From positions 118,574,305 to 118,638,304 of the forward strand of contig CM056743.1 of assembly GCA_029851415.1 (NCBI GenBank): a stretch of 64,000 bases of DNA, read 5' to 3'. How positions within the stretch are numbered: the stretch's first letter is position 1; each line of letters starts with the position of its first letter. Both the position numbers and the translations under genes were made by a program. A model generated the notes under the pieces. That model saw only the letters and a list, made by a program, of their open reading frames with translations, did not search any database and was not told the DNA's origin. Below are positions 37,351 to 46,655 of the stretch, piece after piece. The DNA is from Eretmocerus hayati (taxonomy: Eukaryota; Arthropoda; Insecta; Hymenoptera; Aphelinidae).

Positions 37351-39654
37351 TCCTTTGAAGTGCTGCTATCTTGGCCCCATCACGTATTTCTCATGGGAGA
37401 GGTTTGAGATTCGGCCATATTGTTTTTTCTGATATCTAAAATAATACAGAAGGTTCACTCCCAATAGAATATGTACCCGAATCGCGGGTACGCATGCATC
37501 ATGATACTAACAATATAACGCAACAGTGGTTTCACCCTCGTGCGAGCGATATTTGCGACCGATGCATGAATGGCTTATTCAACGCGTGTGCATATGTATC
37601 AAAGAGAAACCCGAGAAAAAGATGATATCACAACTAATGCCACCAGAGCGTGTGCGGACAATTTCTGCATTGCCACGTTATGCAATACCTTCAGAGTATC
37701 CATAATACTTATACCACCTCGAGCAAAACAAGCGGTTGCGATGAAATCCGCGAGAGACCGATATGCCAAGAGTTGCCGTGGCACACACAGGGCGTACTTA
37801 TGCATGCCTAATACACGTGTATACATGGCATACAGGAAAGTCGAAGTCACCCATGGCTAGCCACAGAAGTCGACCCACACTGATGGTTCAGAGGACTGCG
37901 GACACTGGAGTTGTACACCGTGTTGGAGCTCTCTCGATTCAATATACAACATGCGCGCTGGCATCAGCACGGACGGATAGAGGTGTTGCTGTGCACACAT
38001 TACTACCGTGTACTGCTTGCAAACATTGCATGCGCTTGGCGTTGCGCAAATTGACTCGATGCAGCGGTAGCAGAAGCAAGGCTTCAATTGTTCATCAACG
38101 TCAGACGGATGAGAGTCAATAAGGTCGACGCGCCGAATTTGATGATGATTTCGATTGGCCACGCATTTGGAAGTTGGCCTCGGTTGCTTTTTGTTAAATA
38201 AACCCATGCATAATAAGCAGTGAAAAGTTTTTCGGCGTGATACACATTGCACAAAAATGCCCCTGGCTCGAGCTTCAAAAGTTGTTTTGAAACAAAGAGC
38301 TTGACAAAGGTAGTAATAGTCTCTGTCAAGTTCCACTGAAGATGCATCTCATCTTAGATTTTCTCACAACGAGAAAACTGAGTCTCTCGATGGATCCTTT
38401 TGAGTATAACCTAATTAGCACCCAAGGTTAGATCCGGATCTCGATCCGGATGGTCGTGTACAATGTCAGTGCATTCGACTCTGTATTTATAGCTTCATGT
38501 CATCGGAATTTTCCCTGATCTTATACTTGTCTTGTTCCTGGTATTCACTCCTCTTCATGATAATACCGGTGCACGAGGACTGCTCCCTCGCCCCAACGAT
38601 AAAACCTGATTCTCGCAATATGAGTACATATTAGAGAGTTCTATCTTCGACGAGTACATTGTAATTTCTATCAAATCGTGATGAATGAAAAATTTCAATA
38701 GTTGGTACATCTCCCGTGTTGAACAATTTTTATCGGCCAATGAACCATATAAGCAGCACTGCACCCTCTTGATTTTCAAAGTTCGCGTTGTTGTTGTGGC
38801 GTGTTTGCGAATCCCGACTGCTTCCAATCAACTTTCTCTTGACATTTACCGAGGAGCCATGCTCGTCGAGCAAGAGAATAGTCTTGAAGGAAGAAAAACC
38901 TGCGTTCGGGGAATTCAGCAGATTTTCTGCGCCTCTGTTACGCCGCTAGTGTCTTTTTCGTAAACTGAGCATCAAAACTGTAACGTTTCGTACCATCCGT
39001 TCGTATTGTTAGAAAGTGCCAATGTCAGCTGATCGATCAGCTTAACGATCGAACAAAGCTCACAAGTCGAGCCGGGATTGCCGATCCAGATGGCCAATCA
39101 CCATCTAAATTCTAATCACACCGAGATAACACCTAGCGTTGCTCAATTTGATGATGATTGGTGTAACTGTTTGACATCCGTTGTCCCCACTAAAGCGTCA
39201 AACTTTTGAAAATATATGTATCTGTTGATTTCAATGATGCGAATTTTTAGAAAAAATACACCGAATTTTGGTCAATTTGAATGTGAGCTGGGTTTCATTA
39301 GTGTTTCGAAACAGCTGTTAACGCGTTCGCTAGGGCCGGACCCGCCGGTGGACCTCGCCATACATAGAGTCGGAACTGCGGTTTTCGGCTTATCTAGTGC
39401 GCTCGTTTGAACAGCGCTGATAAGAAATTCTAGATCATTGTCGACCTTTGATATGACATTCCAATCTGTATAGCTCTCTTCTGGGTTATCTGCTCTAGGC
39501 TCGCAAAGGTTACCAGAAGGTAAGAAAATACATGGAAACTTGTTGGGGCGTATAGAGTAATCCATCAATCACAAGTGTGGGGGTACCCTAAACAGAACTC
39601 GTTATGGGCTGGTATGTTAATCATCGCGATCACTAGCCACATAGTAGCACAATC
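37351..39654. other. Unassigned DNA
   Basis: A GC-moderate stretch at 37560-38340 is open on both strands (up to 159 codons on minus, 119 on plus). That is expected where stops are rare and is not evidence of a gene. No domain is recognised. Confidence 0.4.
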
Positions 39655-39658
39655 ATAT
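39655..39658. repeat. Target-site duplication ATAT (outer element)
   Basis: ATAT directly precedes the left LTR, and ATAT directly follows the right LTR at 53792-53795. Neither LTR has its own flanking duplication, so the two belong to one insertion. Confidence 0.65.
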
Positions 39659-40237
39659 TGTTACGTACTAAATCTAGGGAAATAGTACGTATTCGATATT
39701 TGAATTGAAGAATGAATAAGAATGAGTTTAGCTCGAATGATCCACTTTTAAACAATGATTTTATGTTTGAATTTACCTTTTGGTTCGCCGACGCGAGTAG
39801 GGAGAAGGGTGAATGACGTATACACAGAGTTATGAATAAACTATTTGAGCTATATTGTTCAGAATGATCAAGACTCGAGAAATAGATGAAGCGTGAAGCG
39901 CTTTGACAAAAAGATGTGATCTAGCCGAAGGCCAGTGTAGCTCTGATGGCGGGCCGCTTGGCTCGTCGATGCGGCGGTGGCGTGGGTGTCGGGCCCTTCC
40001 GATGGGCCTTGTTGCTGTCTCTCTCGCACTCGTGGCTGCTTGGCTAGCGAGAGCGTAGATCGATGTTTGAGAGGCAAATCTTCATAGGTTTCAAAGTGGG
40101 GTGGCTTGTATTCAATTATTCTTAACTAATTACGCTGCCAGCTACAGTGACCATTTATATACGGTGATTTGAATCGGTCGCGGGTGTTATACCATATTTG
40201 TCAGTTATCTACTTTATCAACATATCACCTCGTTACA
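39659..40237 (-). repeat. 3' LTR of outer element
   Basis: 579 bp, in element orientation TGTAACG...CGTAACA. TATATAAA is read on the minus strand at 40161-40154. A 69-codon minus-strand ORF (39868-40077) lies downstream of it and is also open in the other LTR with two residue changes, which does not suggest selection. Confidence 0.85.
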
Positions 40238-40246
40238 CTTCCACCC
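40238..40246 (-). promoter_or_regulatory. Polypurine tract of outer element
   Basis: Read on the minus strand this is GGGTGGAAG, eight purines of nine, ending exactly at the LTR. That is the place and composition expected for the plus-strand primer. Confidence 0.6.
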
Positions 40247-41048
40247 ATATGAAAAAAAAATTGTTTACAATTTTTTCAGCAAACATTCTATATAACATAT
40301 CTTATGGGAACGAGCTGAGCTAATTATTCTCTCGTTTCATAATATTTCCTCGATCCCAAATCATATAATACATTTACTATTGATCTCTCGTCGCAACAAT
40401 ATCATTAATTACAACTATCATATACGTTCTTTCTATTTTCTCTCCAAATTGAATTCACAAGATATGATCGTTTTTGCCTGAACAATGTTAAAAATTTTCC
40501 AACCTCGACAAAATGAGAATGTTCGAAATACTTGAATAATTTTGAAACGTGCAGAAATTCGTCTGATTAGGAACTTTGAATGGCAAACAGAATTTCAAAA
40601 TGATATTATCAGGAGCATTTTACGAATTTTCACAAAAGGGCCTCAAATTTTGCTGTTAATATTTTACAAAAATTGTATTCAGAATTTTGCAAGTTTGAAA
40701 CTGCATTTTCCAGTTTATTTTATGAATATTCCAATGATTACGTAGAATAATGAAATTGACAGAATTAATAAGATATGGGTAGTTGCAAGTATCTGAATTT
40801 TCATTTGTTCAAGTTGAAGTTCGATGAATATATTAAGTCATTTTCGATTGTATTACAGCTCTAAATCTCATTCTCCAAATCATACAGAATTTTCGTTCAG
40901 TTCTAATGCATGAATATATATCGATTTATTCTATCTCGCACAATAACTCTATGTATCTCTAGTTTTGACGAAAGCAGTTTTGTATCTCACTCATTCTTTC
41001 TTAACATAGATCTTCTAAAGTGTACCGACTGGATTTAGAATAGTATAT

Positions 41049-41127
41049 TAAGCAACAAGGGCGCCAACAGATATTTGCGCACGAGTTGCGGGTACGAGTG
41101 CGCAAATGTCGGCGCCCGAGTTGCTTA
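41049..41127. repeat. 79-nt hairpin
   Basis: TAAGCAAC, GGGCGCC and ATTTGCGCAC on the left pair in order with GTGCGCAAAT, GGCGCCC and GTTGCTTA on the right, around a 15-nt loop. Small internal loops separate the three stems. Confidence 0.7.
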
Positions 41128-41460
41128 CGATATTTTTTGTTATTTCTGTGAGCAAAAATGTAACCCGCCTCCTAAAACACATCAAAGAATTAGGGGATGC
41201 TGTGAGAGTTGGCCGTCATCTCGAGAGTTGACGGACTTTGTTACTTTTTCGCGTTGGTGTGTACGAACTTTCCGAGTCCTTGTTCCTCCTCAAACAAATT
41301 ATGAACCATTTTCATTTGAACTACTCGGGACCCATGACGATTTTCTGAAAAATTTTGACAGTAGCCAGGATTGACCGAAGCATCACCTACAACGAATGAT
41401 CAATGCATCTCAAGCAATCAGAGGAATGTGGCACGGCGGGGTCACAGGAGGGTGGAGGAG

Positions 41461-41513
41461 GGGGTCCAGGGGGCGAAGCCCCCGGCGGGGGTGCAGGGGG
41501 CGGAGCCCCCGCC
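41461..41513. repeat. Two GC-rich hairpin units, G-quadruplex potential
   Basis: Two tandem units of about 26 bp each contain AGGGGGCGAAGCCCCC or AGGGGGCGGAGCCCCC, a GGGGGC/GCCCCC stem with a 3-nt loop. Many runs of four to six G lie within 55 bases, in otherwise AT-rich DNA. Confidence 0.7.
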
Positions 41514-41706
41514 GGGGGGTTATGACTGAAAAAAAATTCTGAGAAATGTATCAGAAAAAACTCTATCGCCCATATAGTATGTTACCACGTTGCTCAAGAC
41601 TGTCGCTGGTGCTCGAAAGATCAAAGTTAGATATTCTTCACAATTATGTATGATGATGATATATAGATAGATGACGGTATAGAGTGATCAGAAAACAACT
41701 CGAGTC

Positions 41707-41890
41707 CAGTGCGCAAACGAAATTTGCACAGTGCGCAAATGCCTCATTTGCACACTGTTCTCTCATTTACGCAGTGCGCAAACGAGTATTTGCGCACTGA
41801 TGCCTCATTTGCGCACTGCGTGAAAAAATATTTGCACACAGTTGTGTCGGAATAATGAGCAAATTCGCTATTTGCACACGCACACTTGCG
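41707..41890. repeat. Array of inverted CAGTGCGCAAA motifs
   Basis: CAGTGCGCAAA and its complement TTTGCGCACTG (or TTTGCACACTG) alternate about seven times. The nearby hairpin at 41049-41127 contains the same TTTGCGCAC core. Confidence 0.65.
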
Positions 41891-44537
41891 TCTAAATGGC
41901 CATTTTTGCGCACAGAATAACAAAAAATATGTTCAATAAATCTGGTAAGTAACCAAGAAATCTACTAGATCGAGATATTACAGCAAACGGAAAACCAATT
42001 CGAAACGACGATTTTCAGAAAAAGATAATGGAAGAGCGAAATTACTATATTCAATAAGTACGAGATCCTGATCAGCAATCATTCGAGTTTGAAGAAATTA
42101 TAATTTTGTCGATCTGTATCGTTACTGAAAATGGAAATCTTGTCATTTAACCTCCTGTAATTTTACTCGAACTAAAAACTGTTTCGATAAATCTACGTGG
42201 CAACGTCAGTTTCATCAAATGCTGAGAATGCAGGTTATCCATTTCTCTTTTACCGTAATAAATGCGGACGTGATTTTTCTACTCGTGATTCAAAAATCAT
42301 GTTCAAGGTACTATTCGATGCTCAAAATCTCTGAGTTTAGGGACGATTGAACTATTCACTTTGATTTAAAAGATGAAAGAACTGCTGCCTATTAGATGTA
42401 AATTTTTGATTTCAACTGGTATACTCTAATTGACTCATGATTCCCTAAATAGTTCAGAATTTTACCGACATTCTAATTTCGATGATGAAAACGACAACTT
42501 TAATTACACAGATCTAAACCACGAACTTTAATAATTCATTCTATTTGATTTCCATGCTCCAAAAATTGAGTGTGATTTTCTATTTCAATTTCACTTGGTT
42601 GGGTTCAAAATACCATTCAAATCGTAAAATCTTTGAAGCAAATAAACCTATTTTTCTGGTTATATCATAAAACGAATACGATAATTTCAACTGAGATAAA
42701 AAATTTCAATTTCAAATGCTATACTCGATTTAATCTGATTTTTAGAACTCAGATAATATCTCAAATTCGACAATGAATAGCGACAACTCCACTCATACAA
42801 CAAAAATCAGCAACAAATCATTCATACCCTTATTTGATTACTTCAAAATCTTATCCGTATTGTTGATGCAAAATAATTCTCACTCATACATCCTTACAAT
42901 CAAAACATGCCATTCTTGATTTGAACTTTTGACCAAAACTAATCTGAATAAACGAGACGTGATTGGATATGTTTTGAATATAAATTGAAAATGTTGCAAG
43001 GAGAAAAATCGTAGCAGATGACTTTTCAGCTGGAATACTGACATTCGAAAAGTCGTGAGCAACTGTAGATGTGTCTCAAAATGCATAAATCCGTCTAAGA
43101 TATGCTGTAGGATCAACTATTTTGTGATTTATCCGTGCTTCAAAAAGCAAAATTTCTAGAGCAAAACCGACAATTTTTGCAAGAATATACCATGGAAATG
43201 CTTAAAATTTTCAATGTATATTATGGCAATGTTATACTGTAACTTTTTTGAATTTATCCTCTTGAATGAGCTGGAATGATATTGTTGTTCAATCTGAAAC
43301 TATCCGTCAAATATTCGGAATGCAAATCTCAAGAAAGACACGAATACATCTTATCAAATCATCATTTGTTTTTCGCTGAAATTCATCACGTGATTTAAAG
43401 GAAGATCCAGGAAACATTCATTAATATCAGTCACTCGCATTCGTCAAATGCTCATCATTCAGTAGCCTAATCAGAACGCATGAGAAATTCGCGGGTGAGA
43501 GCTACACTGTGAACGTGGCCTTATGTATAACATACCATAACGTACTTCATGAAACGCCCCTGTATAGTTACAGGCTGAAGCATACGGTGGCAGAACACAT
43601 GTCAGATGAGATTATGGATCTGTTTTTTCAGCTAATGTATCACAATTGATTCATTACAGCATTGGAGAAGAACTTATTCCCAACATTCGTGCATTCAAAT
43701 TCTATTTTCTTTTCATTGTGTTGTGAACTTTCATTGTGGAATCTTGAATGAATTCAAGCCCCATAGAGTGTGTTGTGAGTGGTTTGCCATGTTATTGTAT
43801 GTGCATTTCAAGAATGTCATGTAATCATCAAGCTATTCATCCATTCATCAAAATTCTAGACTAACTATTTTGTGTTCCATGAAAACAGGTTCTCGTATAA
43901 TCCAGTGATTCTTGTTCCTGTGTGTATCAACATATTAGCTGTGCTCAAGTACTAATGTGATGATCATGATGGTGAAAAGCTAATCCAATATAAAAGTGTC
44001 TAGTATTCAATACCTAAATAAGTGAATGAATGTTTATATCGGCTGGAAGCTCAAATCTCTAATCAGTTCAAGAAGTAGATAGTGTTTTTGCTGTAGTTTT
44101 GCTAAAAGTGATGTGCTGGCATGTGAGTCATTGCATTTCAGATAAGTTTCAGAGGTATACTACTTTCTCGGCTTTTCCCTATTCAAGTATATTATTTCAT
44201 CCAAGTTGTCAGCGGTTCTTTACTACATTGCTCCTATATGAAATAGTAGTCAAGAAGAATGTTGATGATATGTTTTACTACCCATTACCAGTTTATTTCA
44301 CTACTTTCTATGTAGAAGTTTTTTCATATTACAGGAAGTCATATTTAAAGCCGACTGTTCTGTCACCACATCATTTACCGAATTCATCATATTATCAAGT
44401 CAGTATAATAGTCATCTTATTTTCATTCATCATTTCATGTTTGTCTTATCATTTCTTTCATTCCAGTTCAATCTGTCCCAGGCCTGTTATCATATCATCT
44501 CATTTCATCATTTCATTATTCCCTGATTATTTTGTTC

Positions 44538-44915
44538 TCACCTTGGCTCTTGAAGGTGTCCCGCAAGCCCTTGGCATGCTAAAGAGTGAACTCAAATCAG
44601 TACCATGTTATCATTTCATCATTAGTTCTCACCTTGACTCATGAAGGTGTCCCGCATGTCCTGTGCCATGCTAAAGAGCGAACTTTTATCATCATTTTCT
44701 TCCCCATTGTCTTTGTCAAAACCCTCACCTTGGCTCATGAAGGTGTCCCGCACGCCCTGTGGCCTGCTAAAGAGCGGGTTTTCATTCATTCCATTATTCT
44801 TTCAAGCATCATCACAATCTCTACCAATTTCACACTGTCAATTCGTCTTTGTCGGAGCCCTCACCTTGGCTCATGAAGGTGTCCCGCAAGCCCTGTGGCA
44901 TGCTAAAGAGCGGGC
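44538..44915. repeat. Four spaced copies of a 57-bp repeat
   Basis: CTCACCTTGGCTCATGAAGG followed by TGTCCCGCAAGCCCTGTGGC and ATGCTAAAGAGCG occurs at about 44538, 44629, 44725 and 44859. The copies are 85-95% alike by eye. Spacing is irregular (about 91, 96 and 134 bp), with T/C-rich filler between. The repeat is not tRNA-like and has no conserved frame relative to the filler. Confidence 0.8.
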
Positions 44916-45660
44916 TTCCATTCACTCCTTCATTCTCTCAAACATCATCAAAATTTTTTAATCATGTCACAACATTATATATCATGCCCATTATTTTCAT
45001 TTATGACTGTACGAGTGATCCATTTCCCAAAGAAATTCTTTTCATGCATTATATTTTTTCAATAATCCAAGTGCAAACACCACATGGTAATAAGGTCAGT
45101 TGCTATTCGAGTGGGGATATGAGAATTCATTGTAGTACGTAAGATGAAAATTCAGATATTTGATCAGTTATGAAGTTTTCAGAGTATTGGTAAGATAGTT
45201 TTAGAGTTGTTGAATCAATGTTTGGGGTTGATGAGGAGCTACGTAGCATACCCATCTTCTCCACACACTGATCCGAAAGGTCAAAAGTAGTGAGACGAGT
45301 AATACTTATAGATGAATAGCAGTAAACAGGTAAGATGTTCAGATAGCTAATAAGTACTAGAATAGTGATCTACATTTCCTATAGTAGTAGTCATGTTACA
45401 TTCATGAAGCCGTATACTATTTATTCCAATCTCTTCAATAATGAGAAAAATTTTCTATCCAGAATTTGCTCCCAAATGCTAGTTCTCATCAATGATATAA
45501 TATTGTCCTTCCATATAGTATCCAAGATTATATTCAAGCTTTGATGAAATATCTATTAAAACTTCAATATTTTCCTCAACAAATTGAAAATATTCCATGT
45601 ATTCGCTGAACTTTTGAATAATATTGAAATATTTAAATTTGATTAAATTTAGTAAGGTAA

Positions 45661-45664
45661 GTAC
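45661..45664. repeat. Target-site duplication GTAC (inner element)
   Basis: GTAC precedes the 5' LTR, and GTAC follows the 3' LTR at 52620-52623. A 4-bp duplication is usual for Ty3/gypsy integrases. Confidence 0.92.
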
Positions 45665-45843
45665 TGACGTGCGCATAAGCTTCGTATTCTCTTTTACAAA
45701 CCGATTCCATATATTTTCACGTCTACAGACTCGTAGTCACCTTATGCGCCGCGCGCTGGGTGACTACGAACCCCATCACATCGGTTGTGACTAGAACAAT
45801 CATCACGTTTCCGTTTACCCATTCGGAAATTCGGTTCCATCCC

Positions 45844-45992
45844 GCGTGACTCGTAATTACATCACATGACCCGTAATAGCATCACGTGACTGATAATTGC
45901 ATCACGTGACCCGTAATAACGTCACGTGACTGCTAATTGCATCACGTGACCCGTAATTGCAGCACGTGACTCGTAATTACGTCACGTGACCT
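45844..45992 (+). promoter_or_regulatory. U3 array of E-boxes, exact 20-bp period
   Basis: Seven-plus units of the form TCACGTGAC plus CGTAATTGCA run in exact 20-bp steps. Perfect CACGTG cores sit at 45883, 45903, 45923, 45943, 45963 and 45983; 45863 is CACATG and 45843 is degenerate. CACGTG is the class-B E-box bound by bHLH and bHLH-ZIP factors such as USF, Max or Clock/Cycle. The array ends about 37 bp upstream of the TATA box, so an enhancer role is likely. The 3' LTR repeats it at 51887-52035. Confidence 0.85.
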
Positions 45993-46024
45993 AATTTTCT
46001 ATCACCACCGTGTTATTCCACGCG

Positions 46025-46031
46025 TATATAA
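46025..46031 (+). promoter_or_regulatory. TATA box of inner LTR
   Basis: TATATAA, 34 bp upstream of the A of a TCAGT initiator at 46057-46061. Predicted start of transcription is A46059. The same pair occurs in the 3' LTR, shifted by 6043. Confidence 0.75.
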
Positions 46032-46056
46032 GTCCGTGCTTCCAAGCCCAAATCAT

Positions 46057-46061
46057 TCAGT
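46057..46061 (+). promoter_or_regulatory. TCAGT initiator, predicted TSS at 46059
   Basis: TCAGT is the arthropod initiator core, correctly spaced from the TATA box. It defines the U3/R border by inference. Confidence 0.65.
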
Positions 46062-46579
46062 CTCACCCGGCGCTCTCTCGCCGTCGCCTCGCCACGCTGC
46101 CGCTCTTCGCCTCGACGCCGTTACTCTGCCCGAATCGCTTCCGCTCCTGGACCTGGTGCGCGCTCACTCGCCACCCCGGACGTGCTTCGACTTCCACGAG
46201 TTCCGCGCCTCCCTCGAGTCAAGAGTCACCGCGTGTGTGTGGTTTTCGTGTTCAGCACTTCGGTTTCTGAGTCGCAATTAGTGTTGGAAAACATTCGTAT
46301 TATTCGTCTTCCTACCCCCGCACCTGTTCCAGTGACAACCTTGTAAAATCTTAGAATTTGAATCGAGACATTTGCCAAGTGTGTAAAATCTTTCAAACTC
46401 ACGCATCTGGGAGCGCTTCAGGCTGCAGCCGCTGCCCAGCCATCTAGCGACCCTCGCGCCAATCAGCCCAAGGCCGAGCAGTCGAACGGGTGAATTTTTT
46501 AATTCACTAATTGACAGGGATCCCGAGGACTCGCTATACGCGTTTTCCCTCAAGATCCACCTGTCGGGCACTGTCAATT

Positions 46580-46597
46580 TGGCGCCCAACGTGGGGC
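46580..46597 (+). promoter_or_regulatory. Primer-binding site for tRNA-Lys
   Basis: TGGCGCCCAACGTGGGGC starts three nt after the LTR. It is the complement of the 3' end (with CCA) of animal tRNA-Lys(CUU) as I know it. Confidence 0.9.
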
Positions 46598-46631
46598 CCA
46601 AGGACAATCTTGTCCAGTGTTGCATCCGAAG

Positions 46632-46655
46632 ATGCGAGAATCCACGACCCGATGA
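46632..46655 (+). CDS. uORF of 7 codons overlapping gag start
   Basis: The first AUG after the predicted TSS opens a 7-codon frame (MRESTTR). Its stop TGA (46653-46655) overlaps the gag ATG (46652-46654) as ATGA. Such overlaps allow termination-reinitiation. Whether it is translated is inference. Confidence 0.5.
   Translation: MRESTTR

Larger units (their letters stand above)
40247..45660. other. Internal region of outer element, left part, noncoding
   Basis: AT-rich DNA with no open frame matching gag or pol. It holds the hairpin at 41049-41127, the GC-rich tandem hairpins at 41461-41513, palindromic TTTGCGCACTG repeats at 41707-41890, and four copies of a 57-bp repeat at 44538-44915. ORFs near 44099-45142 are translations of T/C-rich DNA and of that repeat. 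Confidence 0.6.
45665..46576 (+). repeat. 5' LTR of inner element
   Basis: 912 bp. It contains an 11-bp inverted repeat (TCGTAGTCACC 45731-45741, GGTGACTACGA 45759-45769), a 20-bp-period E-box array, TATA box, initiator and a GC-rich, AUG-free transcribed part. It differs from the 3' LTR at about two positions (CGCCAATC versus CGCCGATC; CACTAATT versus CACTCATT). Confidence 0.96.

Noticed and set aside
37857..38336. 159-codon cysteine-rich minus-strand ORF
   Set aside because: The same stretch is open on the plus strand too. Cysteine spacing fits no known domain, and there is no homologue that I recognise.
39659..40237. Interpretation as two independent solo LTRs (with 53216-53791)
   Set aside because: Neither copy has its own target duplication, while the outermost flanks share ATAT. 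Primer site and purine tract sit on the inner sides in the expected arrangement.
44099..45142. ORFs of 97-181 codons near 44-45 kb
   Set aside because: They are translations of T/C-rich filler and the 57-bp repeat in shifting frames, inside a noncoding element interior.
46010..46281. Overlapping LTR ORFs of 81-86 codons (also at 52053-52324)
   Set aside because: They start at non-AUG or pre-TSS positions in GC-rich R/U5 sequence. Identity between the LTRs reflects recent insertion, not selection.
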